A stretch of DNA of 64,000 nucleotides from Limnobacter olei (GCF_029087225.1 NZ_JARFJD010000010.1:62001-126000), one strand, 5' to 3'; numbered from the stretch's first letter, positions 9,016 to 18,240 are shown. Numbers and translations: made by a program. Notes: a model not told the origin generated them from the letters alone.

Positions 9016-10436
9016 ACACCCACCGTATTTTGAGGAGAACGACGGTTGCGCTTGCGGTGCTTGTGTTGACGGGCTGCGCCACGGTCAATATCAACGAGTC
9101 TCTAGACCAAACCAATCAAGAGCTGAGTGGCTTCACTCAGGGCAAGATGAGCCTTGTTCAAACCGATGAACAACGCCAGGCCATGGCAACCAAAGCCAGC
9201 GAAATACTGAAAGAACCGTTGAGCCAGCCTGCTGCGGTGGAATTAATGTTGACCCACAGCCCGCAGTTTCAAACTGTGTTGGCCGAGAACTGGGCACAAG
9301 CCGCGCAAGCTGCACAAAGCGGTCGAATTCACAATCCGGTTTTTGCTTTCGAGCGTTTGCGGATCAAGGATGAGCTGGAACTGGGGCGTTTGCTAAGTTT
9401 TGGCCTGCTGGATTTGCTGAGTTTTCCCGCACGCCAGGGAATTGCCCGCACGCAACTTGACCGGGCGCAGTTGCAATTAACCAGCAGTGTGGTGGACCAG
9501 GTGACCCAGGTTCGCCAAGCCTGGGTAGATGCAGTTGCCGCCCAACAGGCACACACTTATGCTCAGCAGGTGTTTGAAAGTGCTCAAACCAGCGCTGAAC
9601 TGGCCCGCCGCATGCAGGAAGTGGGCAACTTCACCCGCTTGCAACGCGCACGCCAGCAAAGCTTTTATGCCGATGCTGCGCTTAATCTTGCTGCCACACG
9701 GCACAAAGCCACAGCCACCCGCGAAGCACTGGTGCGAATGTTGGGGTTGAACACCGAGCAGGTTGCGCAGCTGAAGTTACCCGATCGCCTGCCCGATTTG
9801 CCTGAGGCGCCCAAACCCGCGGCTGATGTGGCCAAGCGGGCTGAGAATCGACTCGATGTGAGGATGGCCAAGCTGGGCTTTGATGCCAGTGCAAAAGCGC
9901 AGGGATTGGGCAATGTGGCCAGTTTTCTGGATATTGAAGCTGGCATCCGTTACGACACCGTTTTTGAAAACGACACCGGTGAGCGCAACAACAAAAAAGG
10001 GTATGAACTTGAATTGGCCCTGCCAATTTTCGATTGGGGCGGCATGAAACGGGACGCCTTCAATGCCAACACCCTGGCTGCTGCCAACCGGCTTGAAGCC
10101 ACGTTGCGTAGTGCGCAATCCACCCTGCGGGAGAGCTACTCGGCTTACCGCACCACCTACGACATTGCACGCCACTACCGCGATGAAATCATCCCACTGC
10201 GGCAAACCATTGCCGATGAAAATGTGCTGCGTTACAACGGCATGTTCATTGGGGTGTTCGAGTTGTTGGCGGACAGCCGTGACCAGGTGAATGTGGTGGT
10301 GCAGGCCATCAACGCTCAAGCTGATTTTTGGCGTGCTGACGCTGCTTTGCAGGCCACTGTGGTGGGCAAGCCCATGATGGTATCAGTCAGTGGCGCGTCT
10401 GCAAGTGCTGGCGGTGATGCTGGCGGTGGCCACTAA
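9012..10436 (+). CDS. TolC-superfamily outer-membrane lipoprotein of the copper cassette
   Basis: 474 aa. Signal peptide with lipobox (VLVLTGC, Cys22) followed by long alpha-helical OEP segments rich in Ala/Gln/Arg (SARTSAELARRMQEVGN-type heptads), as in CusC-like channel proteins. The C-terminal repeat contains YELELALPIFDWGGMKRDAFNA, the usual beta-strand turn of the second OEP half. Unlike canonical cus operons, no CusA or CusB gene lies beside it. It may pair with a pump encoded elsewhere or serve another export route. The C-terminus is Gly/Ala-rich and ends GGGH. Confidence 0.85.
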   Translation: MNTHRILRRTTVALAVLVLTGCATVNINESLDQTNQELSGFTQGKMSLVQTDEQRQAMATKASEILKEPLSQPAAVELMLTHSPQFQTVLAENWAQAAQAAQSGRIHNPVFAFERLRIKDELELGRLLSFGLLDLLSFPARQGIARTQLDRAQLQLTSSVVDQVTQVRQAWVDAVAAQQAHTYAQQVFESAQTSAELARRMQEVGNFTRLQRARQQSFYADAALNLAATRHKATATREALVRMLGLNTEQVAQLKLPDRLPDLPEAPKPAADVAKRAENRLDVRMAKLGFDASAKAQGLGNVASFLDIEAGIRYDTVFENDTGERNNKKGYELELALPIFDWGGMKRDAFNANTLAAANRLEATLRSAQSTLRESYSAYRTTYDIARHYRDEIIPLRQTIADENVLRYNGMFIGVFELLADSRDQVNVVVQAINAQADFWRADAALQATVVGKPMMVSVSGASASAGGDAGGGH

Positions 10437-10453
10437 ATGAAAGGACATTCAAC

Positions 10454-11866
10454 ATGACTTCGAGACGAGAATTTTTCAAGGCCGCTGCACTAACTGGCGG
10501 CGCGGTGGCTGCGGCCAGTGTCAGCAAGGTGGCGATGAGCGCTTTGCCTGAACCCATTTTACAAACATCGCCTGACACCATGCCCCCCTTGGTGCCCAAC
10601 ACCGGGCGCCCTTACAACCCGGTGGTGACGTTGAATGGCTGGACATTGCCTTGGCGCATGAACAACGGTGTGAAGGAATTCCATTTGGTGGCTGAGCCCG
10701 TCTTGCGGGAAATGGCACCGGGCATGACGGCCCACCTTTGGGGCTACAACGGGCAAAGCCCCGGCCCTACCATTGAAGTGGTGGAAGGCGACCGCGTGCG
10801 GATATTTGTGCCCAACAAACTGCCTGAGCACACCAGCATTCATTGGCATGGCCAGCGCTTGCCCAACGGCATGGATGGTGTGACCGGTTTGAACCAGCCA
10901 GGTATTCCAGCTGGTAAAACCTTTGTGTATGAATTTGAAGCACGAAGGCCTGGTACCTTCATGTACCACCCGCATGCCGATGAGATGGTGCAAATGGCCA
11001 TGGGCATGATGGGTTTTTGGGTAACACACCCCAAGAACAAAAATCCGTTGATCAGCGAAGTGGATCGGGATTACTGTTTTTTGTTGAATGCCTATGACAT
11101 TGATCCTGGAGCTTACACACCGAAAATCATGACCATGCTGGATTTCAATTTGTGGACCTGGAACAGCCGACTGTTCCCGGGTATTTCACCACTCGTCGCT
11201 CGCAAGAATGATCGAGTCCGGATTCGTGTTGGTAATCTGACGATGACTAATCACCCCATTCACATTCATGGCCATGAATTTGAGGTGACTGGTACCGATG
11301 GTGGTCCAACACCGAAAAATTCACGCTGGCCTGAAGTCACTGTGGATATTGCGGTGGGCCAAATGCGTCAAATGGAATTCATCGCCAACGAAGAAGGCGA
11401 CTGGGCATTTCATTGTCACAAAAGCCATCACACCATGAATGCGATGGGCCACGATGTGCCCACCATGATCGGCGTGGACCACCGGGGCATGACCAAGAAA
11501 ATCACCAACCTGATTCCGGACTACATGGCCATGGGTGAGCGGGGTATGGCCGACATGGCAGAAATGCAAATGCCGCTGCCCGACAACACCATTCCCATGA
11601 TGACGGGTGACGGCCCTTTTGGTTCGGTGGAAATGGGCGGTATGTTCAGTATGCTGAAAGTGCGAAAGGATCAAAAACCCGGTGATTATTCCGACCCTGG
11701 TTGGTACAAACACCCGGAGGGCACAGTGGCCTATGAATTTACGGGTGAACTGGCCAAACCCAAACGCAGCAGCAACGCCGGGCAGCCCAGCATGAAGTTG
11801 GCGCAGAAGAACCAGCCACATATTGAGTTGCAGGTGCGTAAACCCACTGGGCATTCAGGCCACTGA
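10454..11866 (+). CDS. Tat-exported multicopper oxidase (copper detoxification)
   Basis: Periplasmic multicopper oxidase, probably oxidising Cu(I) to the less toxic Cu(II). 470 aa. A twin-arginine signal (SRREFFKAAALTGGAVAAAS) shows folded export. All four copper motifs are present: HWHG at 130-133, HPHAD at 172-176, HPIHIHGHEF at 267-276 and the HCH-x3-H-x4-M motif at 320-331, so both the type-1 site and the trinuclear cluster look intact. A Met-rich segment (about 360-410) resembles the Met-rich loops of CueO-like enzymes. RBS AAAGGA precedes ATG. Flanked by the TolC-like and cupredoxin genes in one operon. Confidence 0.93.
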   Translation: MTSRREFFKAAALTGGAVAAASVSKVAMSALPEPILQTSPDTMPPLVPNTGRPYNPVVTLNGWTLPWRMNNGVKEFHLVAEPVLREMAPGMTAHLWGYNGQSPGPTIEVVEGDRVRIFVPNKLPEHTSIHWHGQRLPNGMDGVTGLNQPGIPAGKTFVYEFEARRPGTFMYHPHADEMVQMAMGMMGFWVTHPKNKNPLISEVDRDYCFLLNAYDIDPGAYTPKIMTMLDFNLWTWNSRLFPGISPLVARKNDRVRIRVGNLTMTNHPIHIHGHEFEVTGTDGGPTPKNSRWPEVTVDIAVGQMRQMEFIANEEGDWAFHCHKSHHTMNAMGHDVPTMIGVDHRGMTKKITNLIPDYMAMGERGMADMAEMQMPLPDNTIPMMTGDGPFGSVEMGGMFSMLKVRKDQKPGDYSDPGWYKHPEGTVAYEFTGELAKPKRSSNAGQPSMKLAQKNQPHIELQVRKPTGHSGH

Positions 11867-11890
11867 TCGTTTTTACGTAAAGGAATGTAA

Positions 11891-12385
11891 ATGTTGAAAT
11901 TATTCGGAGTCCTGATTGCCTTTGCTGCGTTATTGGGAGGAGTGAACAATGTTGCACTTGCTCATGGCGAAAAGAAAGGCAGTAACGCACCAGTGGTGAA
12001 AGAACAAACTGATTGGGGCGTTGCGGGTGATGCCGCGAATGTGATTCGAACTGTCGACGTCAGCATGGGCGATGACATGCAGTTTCAGCCTGGCAAGCTG
12101 GAGGTCAAGCAGGGCGAAACCATTCGCTTCCGGGTCAAGAACACTGGCAAGTTATTGCATGAGTTTGTAATTGGTACACAAGCTGAGAATGCAAAGCATG
12201 CGGAGTTGATGCTGAAATTTCCTGGCATGGAACACGATGAGCCTTATATGACCCATGTGGATCCAGGCAAAACAGGCGAGATTGTTTGGACCTTTAACAA
12301 AGCAGGCGAATTTGAATTCGCATGTTTGATAGCAGGTCATTTTCAGGCGGGCATGGTGGGGTCAATCACCGTGGCGGCCAAATAA
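11891..12385 (+). CDS. Periplasmic cupredoxin, type-1 copper protein
   Basis: 164 aa with a signal peptide (cleavage near VALAHG). The mature part is a plastocyanin/azurin-like domain. Type-1 copper ligands are visible: His90 in LLHEFVIG, then C145-x4-H150-x4-M155 in FACLIAGHFQAGM. The similarity is to the copper-binding cupredoxins found beside CopA/CusF genes. It likely shuttles electrons or copper for the upstream oxidase. Strong RBS (AAAGGAATGTAA) 24 bases after the oxidase stop. Confidence 0.88.
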   Translation: MLKLFGVLIAFAALLGGVNNVALAHGEKKGSNAPVVKEQTDWGVAGDAANVIRTVDVSMGDDMQFQPGKLEVKQGETIRFRVKNTGKLLHEFVIGTQAENAKHAELMLKFPGMEHDEPYMTHVDPGKTGEIVWTFNKAGEFEFACLIAGHFQAGMVGSITVAAK

Positions 12386-12405
12386 CTTTTTGTAGGAGTA
12401 ATACC

Positions 12406-12777
12406 ATGAAAAATACATTGAAACTGAGTGCAATTACCTTGGCTTTGTTGGGTGCAGGTGCTGCTTATGCCGCTGACCACACTGTGCACGTTATTGAGAA
12501 TCAGCAACGCATGGAAGCTGAAGCCAAGGCCAAGGCGAAAGCTGCTTCTCAAGCTGAAATGGCCGATGGCGAAATTCGCAAAATCAACAAGAACACCGGC
12601 AAGATCACCGTGAAGCACGGTGAAATCAAAAGTGTTGAAATGCCACCTATGACCATGGTGTTCGGTGTGGCCGACAAAGCCATGCTGGAAGGCTTGAAGG
12701 AAGGTGACAAGGTGAAGTTCAATGTGAAGCAGGAAGGCTCGAACTACACCGTGACCGAGATCAAGAAAGCACAGTGA
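12406..12777 (+). CDS. CusF-like periplasmic copper-binding protein
   Basis: 123 aa: signal peptide ending YAADH, a charged Ala/Lys/Glu helix (38-55), then a CusF OB-like domain. The metal loop reads H71...M79-P-P-M82-T-M84. CusF uses one His, two Met and a Trp capping the Cu(I)/Ag(I) site. Here the position of the Trp is a Met (M79), a variant seen in many CusF-like domains by my recollection. RBS TAGGAG. Last gene of the copper operon; the convergent phosphatase gene ends only 11 bases away. Confidence 0.88.
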   Translation: MKNTLKLSAITLALLGAGAAYAADHTVHVIENQQRMEAEAKAKAKAASQAEMADGEIRKINKNTGKITVKHGEIKSVEMPPMTMVFGVADKAMLEGLKEGDKVKFNVKQEGSNYTVTEIKKAQ

Positions 12778-12788
12778 GTGCTTGATTC

Positions 12789-13553
12789 CTATCGGTAAGA
12801 AATCAGGCCATTGGGTTTGGCAGCAAATGCTTCCAGCCCATTGGCCTGATCTGCCAACACGCCAGCAATTTCACCTTCAAAATGGGCTTGCTCGTTGAAG
12901 CTAGCCAGGCTTATGCCACGCTGACCAAACAATAGTTTGCTGACACTGCAATTGGTAATCATCCAGTTCAAATTGAATGCGTTGGTATCGGGCAATTGCA
13001 ACAGGTTTTGCGCAACTGCCGTAATTGGCCCACCCGAGGTAAACACTGCCACATTCGCTGAACCTGTTCCGTGTTTCAGCTGCATCGCTTGAGCGGTCAC
13101 TAAGCCCAAGCCGCTCATTACCCTGGCTTTGAAGCCACGCCAACTTTCCGGGTAGTCGGTGTCGTGTTCACCGCTCACCCAACGCGCGATCGCTTTCTCG
13201 AAGATTTGTTGAAACGCCTTGCGGGGGTCTGCGTTCTGCATCACCTGTTGTTCGAACGCATCGGGATTGTCGTACTGACCAATCAGCGCCTGCAATATCG
13301 CTTCATGGTCGTATTCGTTTAAACCGGCATGTTGCACCGGTTCTTGAAACACACCATAGGTGCTTGCAAAAGCCTGTGCGGTTTGCAGGTGCCTATTCAT
13401 GCTGCCGCTAAAAAAACCATGCAGTCGAATTTTGCGCGCTTTGAACCAGGCACCCAGCTGAGCTGCCTGAAGTTGTCCAAGCTCAGACAAATTGTCGTAA
13501 TCCGCGCTGTCGAAACTGGCTTGCCCGTGGCGAATTAAATAGATGGTTCCCAT
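12789..13553 (-). CDS. Histidine phosphatase family protein (phosphoglycerate mutase-like)
   Basis: 254 aa. The N-terminal catalytic motif is IYLIRHGQASF, with His9 the expected phosphoacceptor; the second catalytic region is near VAVFTSGGPITA. The SixA/PGM fold acts on small phosphorylated metabolites or proteins; the substrate cannot be inferred. It lies 6 bases after the phosphotransferase gene and is the last gene of a three-gene minus-strand operon with an acyl-CoA dehydrogenase. That grouping recurs in Burkholderiales and hints at acyl-CoA metabolism. Confidence 0.88.
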   Translation of the reverse strand: MGTIYLIRHGQASFDSADYDNLSELGQLQAAQLGAWFKARKIRLHGFFSGSMNRHLQTAQAFASTYGVFQEPVQHAGLNEYDHEAILQALIGQYDNPDAFEQQVMQNADPRKAFQQIFEKAIARWVSGEHDTDYPESWRGFKARVMSGLGLVTAQAMQLKHGTGSANVAVFTSGGPITAVAQNLLQLPDTNAFNLNWMITNCSVSKLLFGQRGISLASFNEQAHFEGEIAGVLADQANGLEAFAAKPNGLISYR

Positions 13554-13559
13554 GCGTAT

Positions 13560-14636
13560 TCAACCTGCTTTCTTGATGAGCGATTTACATCGCCAATCAA
13601 AATAATTCACCATAATCCAGAAGTTTTTAAATGCAGGATTGCGTGTTTGCTTGTGGTGGTAGCGGTAATAAATTTGTTGTGCAATCACGGCGATTCGGAA
13701 CAAGCCGAACACCTCGTAGAAGGTCCAGTTGTTGGTGTGTATTCCAGTTTTCTGCATGTAGTAGTCCACCATTTCACGGCGCGTCATCATACCGGGCAGG
13801 TTGGAAGGTTGTCGTTGCAGCATCTTCATCAAGAAGTTGTCGTCACCCTGCACCCAGTAGGTAATCACACTGCCCAAATCCATCAGCGGGTCGCCCACAG
13901 TGGCCAATTCCCAGTCTAGAGCCCCAATAATTTCGGTGGGATTGGTCGGGTTCAGCACCACATTGTCCAGCCGCCAGTCGTTGTGAATCATGCACAGTTT
14001 CACATCGTCGGGGCAATTCATGTCAAGCCAGCGTCTTACCTTGTTGAATGAACTTACATTCCACGTGCGTGCCTTGTCATAGCGCTGGTTCCAGCCGTCA
14101 AGCTGGCGGCGTGTGTAACCACTGCCCTTGCTTAAGCTATTCAGTCCGCTGGTGTGAATGTCGATTTGGTGAAGCTCAATCAGGCGATCCAGAAAGTTGA
14201 TGCTGAGTTGCCGGGCCTGTTCGCGACTAAGCTGCACGCCACGCGGCATGTGCTTGCGCGGAATAATTCCCTCGATTCTGTGCATCACGTAAAATTCACT
14301 GCCAATCAGCGACTCATCGGCGCAATGCCCCACCATATTTGGCACATAGGGATACACTGGTTTTAACAGGCTTTGAATGCGAAACTCGCGGCCCATGTCG
14401 TGTGCACCTTTGGCTTTGGTGCCTTTGGGTGGACGGCGCAGAATCAAATCGGCTTCGGGGTATTTCAAACGGTAAGTCCAGTTGGAAGCGCCACCAGAAT
14501 ATTGCGTTAACTCTGGCTTGTCGCTCAGCGTTAAACCTTTCGCGCGCAGCCAGCCCGTTACCACGTCGGTATTTAACTCTTCGCCCTGGCGAACCGCACC
14601 ACCCGTGTCGATGACCGATTTTTTGGACTCGGTCAT
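13560..14636 (-). CDS. APH/ACAD10-type phosphotransferase family protein
   Basis: 358 aa kinase-like protein of the aminoglycoside phosphotransferase fold. Visible motifs are SGGASNWTYRL (nucleotide loop), DLILRRPPKGTKAKGAHDM (the Lys region), MIHNDWRLDNVV (Brenner motif with catalytic Asp) and IGALDWELATVGDPLMDLG (metal-binding Asp). This pattern is that of the ACAD10/11-like kinases that phosphorylate 4-hydroxyacyl-CoAs rather than antibiotics. The start codon overlaps the stop of the acyl-CoA dehydrogenase by one base (TAATG), so the two are coupled and probably act in one pathway. Confidence 0.88.
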   Translation of the reverse strand: MTESKKSVIDTGGAVRQGEELNTDVVTGWLRAKGLTLSDKPELTQYSGGASNWTYRLKYPEADLILRRPPKGTKAKGAHDMGREFRIQSLLKPVYPYVPNMVGHCADESLIGSEFYVMHRIEGIIPRKHMPRGVQLSREQARQLSINFLDRLIELHQIDIHTSGLNSLSKGSGYTRRQLDGWNQRYDKARTWNVSSFNKVRRWLDMNCPDDVKLCMIHNDWRLDNVVLNPTNPTEIIGALDWELATVGDPLMDLGSVITYWVQGDDNFLMKMLQRQPSNLPGMMTRREMVDYYMQKTGIHTNNWTFYEVFGLFRIAVIAQQIYYRYHHKQTRNPAFKNFWIMVNYFDWRCKSLIKKAG

Positions 14637-15865
14637 TATTTAAACCCTCGCTTCATCATTTCAATGCGGGCAATTACTCCTTTGTGAACTTCATCGGGGC
14701 CATCGGCCAGGCGCAAGCTGCGCGCCTGAATGTAGAAGCCAGAAAGCGGCGTATCGCGGCTAACACCCGCTCCACCATGCATTTGAATGGCCATGTCTAC
14801 CACCTGCTCAAGCACATTGGGCGCTACTACTTTAATGGCTGCAATCTCTGTCATCGCACCCAGTGCACCGAGTTGATCCAGCTTCCATGCGGCGTAGAGA
14901 GTTAACAAGCGGGCCTGGTCAATGGCCAGCCGTGCTTCAGCCACACGTTCGCGGTTGCCGCCCAAATTAATCAAGGGCTTTCCAAACGCCACGCGCGAAA
15001 TGCCGCGCTTGATCATCAGGTCCAGCGATTCCTCGGCCGCACCAATGCAGCGCATGCAGTGGTGAATGCGGCCAGGCCCCAAGCGGCCTTGCGCAATCTC
15101 GAATCCTTTACCCAGGCCCGCGATCACATTACCCAAGGGCACGCGCACATTGTTGAACTCCACCTCGCCATGGCCATGGGGTTCATCATAAGTGCCGAAC
15201 ACGGGCAGCATACGCTTGATTGAAACGCCCGGAGTATTCAATGGCACCAGCACCATGGTGTGTTGGTGGTGGCGGTCCAAATCCGGGTTTTCTGTGCGTG
15301 CCATCACAATGGCGATTTTTGCACGCGGGTCGCCAATGCCACTGCTCCACCACTTGGTGCCGTTGATCACCACTTCATCGCCTTCCAGCGTGGCGGTGGC
15401 TTGCATATTGGTGGCATCGCTGCTGGCCACATCGGGCTCTGTCATGCAAAAAACAGATCGGATTTCGCCTGCCAGCAGAGGTTCCAACCACTCTTTTTTC
15501 TGCGCGTCGCTGCCGTATTTCCACAGCACCTCCATATTGCCGGTGTCGGGTGCATTGCAATTAAACACTTCAGGTGCCATCAGGCTTCGGCCTGTTTCTT
15601 CGGCCACCAGCGCGTATTCCATGGTACTCAGGCCCGCACCCAGTTTGTCATCGGGCAGGAACATGTTCCACAAGCCCGCCTCGCGCGCCTTGCTTTTCAG
15701 GGCCTCCATTTCAGGGGGAATACGCCAGTTGTTCCACTCGCGGCCATTGCACTGGGCTTCAATTTTGTCCCAGTAGGTGGCTTCAAGCGGCGCAATTTCG
15801 TTTTTCATGAAGGCGCGAACGCGCTTTACAAAGTCTTGCGCCTTGGCGCTGGGTTCAAAATTCAC
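14636..15865 (-). CDS. Acyl-CoA dehydrogenase (ACAD10/11-like)
   Basis: FAD-dependent acyl-CoA dehydrogenase, 409 aa. Typical blocks: CMTEPDVASSDATNMQAT (FAD/substrate), KWWSSGIGDPRAKIAIVMART and, near the C-terminus, MAIQMHGGAGVSRDTPLSG (the QxxGGxG-type motif). The family N-terminus NFEPSAK identifies the start as GTG 15865. It has AGGAG 7 bases upstream; the open frame to 15916 has no RBS. First gene of the operon with the phosphotransferase and phosphatase. It probably takes over branched or hydroxylated acyl-CoAs after phosphorylation and elimination. Confidence 0.92.
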   Translation of the reverse strand: MNFEPSAKAQDFVKRVRAFMKNEIAPLEATYWDKIEAQCNGREWNNWRIPPEMEALKSKAREAGLWNMFLPDDKLGAGLSTMEYALVAEETGRSLMAPEVFNCNAPDTGNMEVLWKYGSDAQKKEWLEPLLAGEIRSVFCMTEPDVASSDATNMQATATLEGDEVVINGTKWWSSGIGDPRAKIAIVMARTENPDLDRHHQHTMVLVPLNTPGVSIKRMLPVFGTYDEPHGHGEVEFNNVRVPLGNVIAGLGKGFEIAQGRLGPGRIHHCMRCIGAAEESLDLMIKRGISRVAFGKPLINLGGNRERVAEARLAIDQARLLTLYAAWKLDQLGALGAMTEIAAIKVVAPNVLEQVVDMAIQMHGGAGVSRDTPLSGFYIQARSLRLADGPDEVHKGVIARIEMMKRGFK

Positions 15866-15949
15866 AACGGGTCTCCTGATTATTTTGATGGTTCGGCTTG
15901 TTTCCTCCGATATCATCCATGCTAACGGAAATTACAAGGTGTCAACAAT

Positions 15950-17083
15950 ATGCGTGCTTTGGGCAAAGTTTTGATTGCAGTGGTATTGCTGCCAGCGGCT
16001 GTGATTGGTGGAGTGGTGTTGCTTGGCTCAACACCGGTGGAACCTGCGGCCTGGAAGCCTGCACCCATGCCCAGCCTGACCGCGGGCCCATATGCCGATA
16101 ACAATTTGTTGCAAGACGCGCAAGTAATTGGCACCTACAACCTGCTTCAGCCTGAGTCAATCGAACCTGGCCCTGATGGCTTGTTGTACACCGGCATGAA
16201 CACCGGTGAAATTGTTCGGTTTGACCCAGAGAATCTGCAAGTCGAAGAAAGCCCCCAAACGACTCCTTTTGATTTGATCGCCAACACCAAAGGCCGCCCC
16301 TTGGGTTTGGTGTTCCATCCCGAGGGTTTTTTGGTGGTCGCCGATGCGATCAAGGGCTTGTTGAAAGTGACCCTGCAAGGCGAAGTCACTGTGCTCTCGA
16401 CTGAGTCGGAAGGTGTGCCATTCAAGTTTGTAGATGATGTGGCAGTGAGCGCCGATGGCCGCTATGCTTATTTTTCGGACGCTTCCAGCAAGTTTGATTT
16501 CAACAATTATGTGCTCGATATTGTGGAGCACGGCCTCAACGGAAGATTGCTCCAATATGACTTCCTCACCGGTGAAACCAAAACATTACTCAGTGGTTTG
16601 CAATTTGCCAACGGTGTAACAATTTCAAAGGCTGGCGACTATGTGCTGGTCAACGAAACCGGCGAATACCGAATTGTGCGGTATTGGTTGCAAGGCGAGA
16701 AGGCCGGAACCCGCGATGTGTTTGTCGATGGCTTGCCCGGCTTTCCCGACAATATCCGCACCGATGCTGATGGTAACTACTGGCTTGCAGTACCCAGTTT
16801 ACGTGACCCGCTACTCGATTCACTTGCCGACAAACCTGCTGTTCGCAAAGCAATGGCAAAATTATTGAACCATGTTCAGTTCCCGATCAAACCCAAGGCA
16901 ATGGCCTTGGCAATCAACCCGCAAGGCATCGTGATTGCCAACCTGCAAGCAGAGAAGGCGGGTGCTTACTATTATTACCTCACGCAGGTGACGCCCTTTG
17001 ATGGCAAACTGTACTTCGGATCGGTGCACATCAATGGAATTGCAACTATTTCCAATCCACTGGGTCAGTCACCCAACGAATAA
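15950..17083 (+). CDS. SMP-30/strictosidine synthase-like beta-propeller protein, membrane anchored
   Basis: 377 aa. An N-terminal hydrophobic anchor (ALGKVLIAVVLLPAAVIGGVVLL) is followed by a six-bladed propeller of the SMP-30/gluconolactonase/strictosidine synthase class. Landmarks are PESIEPGPDGLLYTG, FVDDVAVSADGRYAYFSDAS, FANGVTISKAGDYVLVNETGEYRIVRYWL and FPDNIRTDADGNYWLAV, which match the APMAP/strictosidine-synthase-like subgroup. Such proteins hydrolyse lactones or esters; the substrate is unknown. Divergent from the acyl-CoA dehydrogenase, followed by dps after 17 bases. Confidence 0.82.
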   Translation: MRALGKVLIAVVLLPAAVIGGVVLLGSTPVEPAAWKPAPMPSLTAGPYADNNLLQDAQVIGTYNLLQPESIEPGPDGLLYTGMNTGEIVRFDPENLQVEESPQTTPFDLIANTKGRPLGLVFHPEGFLVVADAIKGLLKVTLQGEVTVLSTESEGVPFKFVDDVAVSADGRYAYFSDASSKFDFNNYVLDIVEHGLNGRLLQYDFLTGETKTLLSGLQFANGVTISKAGDYVLVNETGEYRIVRYWLQGEKAGTRDVFVDGLPGFPDNIRTDADGNYWLAVPSLRDPLLDSLADKPAVRKAMAKLLNHVQFPIKPKAMALAINPQGIVIANLQAEKAGAYYYYLTQVTPFDGKLYFGSVHINGIATISNPLGQSPNE

Positions 17084-17100
17084 AACCGGAGAGAGAGAAA

Positions 17101-17604
17101 ATGGCCAAAGCAGCAAAGAAACCCGACATGCCATCAATCAATATTGGCATCCCTGATGCCAAGCGTGCTGCGATTGCTCAGGCGCTTAGCCGTTTGTTGG
17201 CCGAGACCTACACCTTGTACCTGACCACGCACAATTTCCACTGGAACGTGACCGGCAAAATGTTCAATACACTGCACACCATGTTTATGGGCCAATACAC
17301 CGAAATGTGGAATGCAGTGGACCCGATTGCAGAACGTATCCGGGCACTTGGTTTTCATGCGCCGGGCTCCTACGCGGAATTCGCGAAGTTAAGCACCTTG
17401 AAAGATGCACCAGCCAAACCACCCAAGGCCATGGAAATGGTGGAAATTCTTGCCAAGGGTCATGAGGCGATTGCACGTACCGCTCGCGAAATTTTTCCAA
17501 TCATCGAAGACGGCGATGATCAGCCTTCGGCCGATTTGCTGACACAACGCATGGACATTCATGAAAAAACCGCATGGATGTTGCGTGCTTTGCTTGAGGA
17601 CTAA
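17101..17604 (+). CDS. dps: Dps-type DNA-protecting ferritin-like protein
   Basis: 167 aa, the usual length. The ferroxidase motif is complete: THNFHWNVTG (His ligand), then FMGQYTEMWNAVDPIAERIRALG (Asp/Glu ligands). A Lys-rich N-terminus (MAKAAKKPDMPS) may bind DNA. It sequesters Fe(II) using H2O2 and shields DNA in stationary phase. RBS GGAGAGAGA. An ECF sigma/anti-sigma pair lies directly downstream, which might link it to oxidative stress control; that is inference. Confidence 0.93.
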   Translation: MAKAAKKPDMPSINIGIPDAKRAAIAQALSRLLAETYTLYLTTHNFHWNVTGKMFNTLHTMFMGQYTEMWNAVDPIAERIRALGFHAPGSYAEFAKLSTLKDAPAKPPKAMEMVEILAKGHEAIARTAREIFPIIEDGDDQPSADLLTQRMDIHEKTAWMLRALLED

Positions 17605-17691
17605 TTCGGGTTGTTTATTTAACCCAGGCGGGGGGCATTGTTATCGCCTTCCCTTTTGCATCTGTTTTACCTTGCAGCGAGTAGTGTTAAC

Positions 17692-18240
17692 GTGACTGAA
17701 AAAATTTCTCCAGACCCTAGCGACTTTGACTACGAGGCTGCGCTTCTGGCCTGCGCGCGCGGTGAAAAATTTGCGTTGCAGGCAATTTATGCGCGAGATA
17801 GTCGCTGGTTGTTCGCGGTGGCTTATCGGATTGTGAAGCGGCGTGAGCTGGCTGAAGAGGTTTTACACGATGCCATGGTCAAGGTCTGGAATCGATCTCG
17901 GTTATACTCTCCCGCCTTGGGGTCTGCGCGCGGTTGGGTGTACACGGTGGTTCGCAACCAAGCGTTAAATACGGTGCGTAAACGGTTGATGGAAGTGTCT
18001 TCCGAAGAGCACGACGTTCCCGAGCTGTCGACCAACGACAACCAGGAGCTGGCTCAGGAAGCCGAAAAGCTCAGTGCTTGTCTGGGCAAACTGGATGAAA
18101 CCAAACGCAACGCCATTGTGCTGGCTTTTGTCGATGGTTATACCCACGAACAAATTGCACAACGATTGAATTCGCCCCTCGGCAGCGTCAAAAGCTGGAT
18201 ACGCCGGGGATTGTTGAAATTGAAGGAGTGTTTGTCATGA
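17692..18240 (+). CDS. ECF-family RNA polymerase sigma factor
   Basis: About 182 aa. Region 2 is ALQAIYARDSRWLFAVAYRI followed by VKRRELAEEVLHDAMVKVW. Region 4 contains GYTHEQIAQRLNSPLGSVKSWIRRGLLKLKECL. No ATG fits; I choose GTG 17692, and the frame is also open from a TTG at 17638. The length and its partner suggest the SigK/RskA-like ECF group. The stop overlaps the anti-sigma start (ATGA), so the two are coupled. Confidence 0.9.
   Translation: MTEKISPDPSDFDYEAALLACARGEKFALQAIYARDSRWLFAVAYRIVKRRELAEEVLHDAMVKVWNRSRLYSPALGSARGWVYTVVRNQALNTVRKRLMEVSSEEHDVPELSTNDNQELAQEAEKLSACLGKLDETKRNAIVLAFVDGYTHEQIAQRLNSPLGSVKSWIRRGLLKLKECLS

Noticed and set aside
13560-14636. Aminoglycoside resistance gene
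   Set aside because: Although it has the APH fold, its motifs and its coupling to an acyl-CoA dehydrogenase indicate an ACAD10/11-like metabolic kinase.
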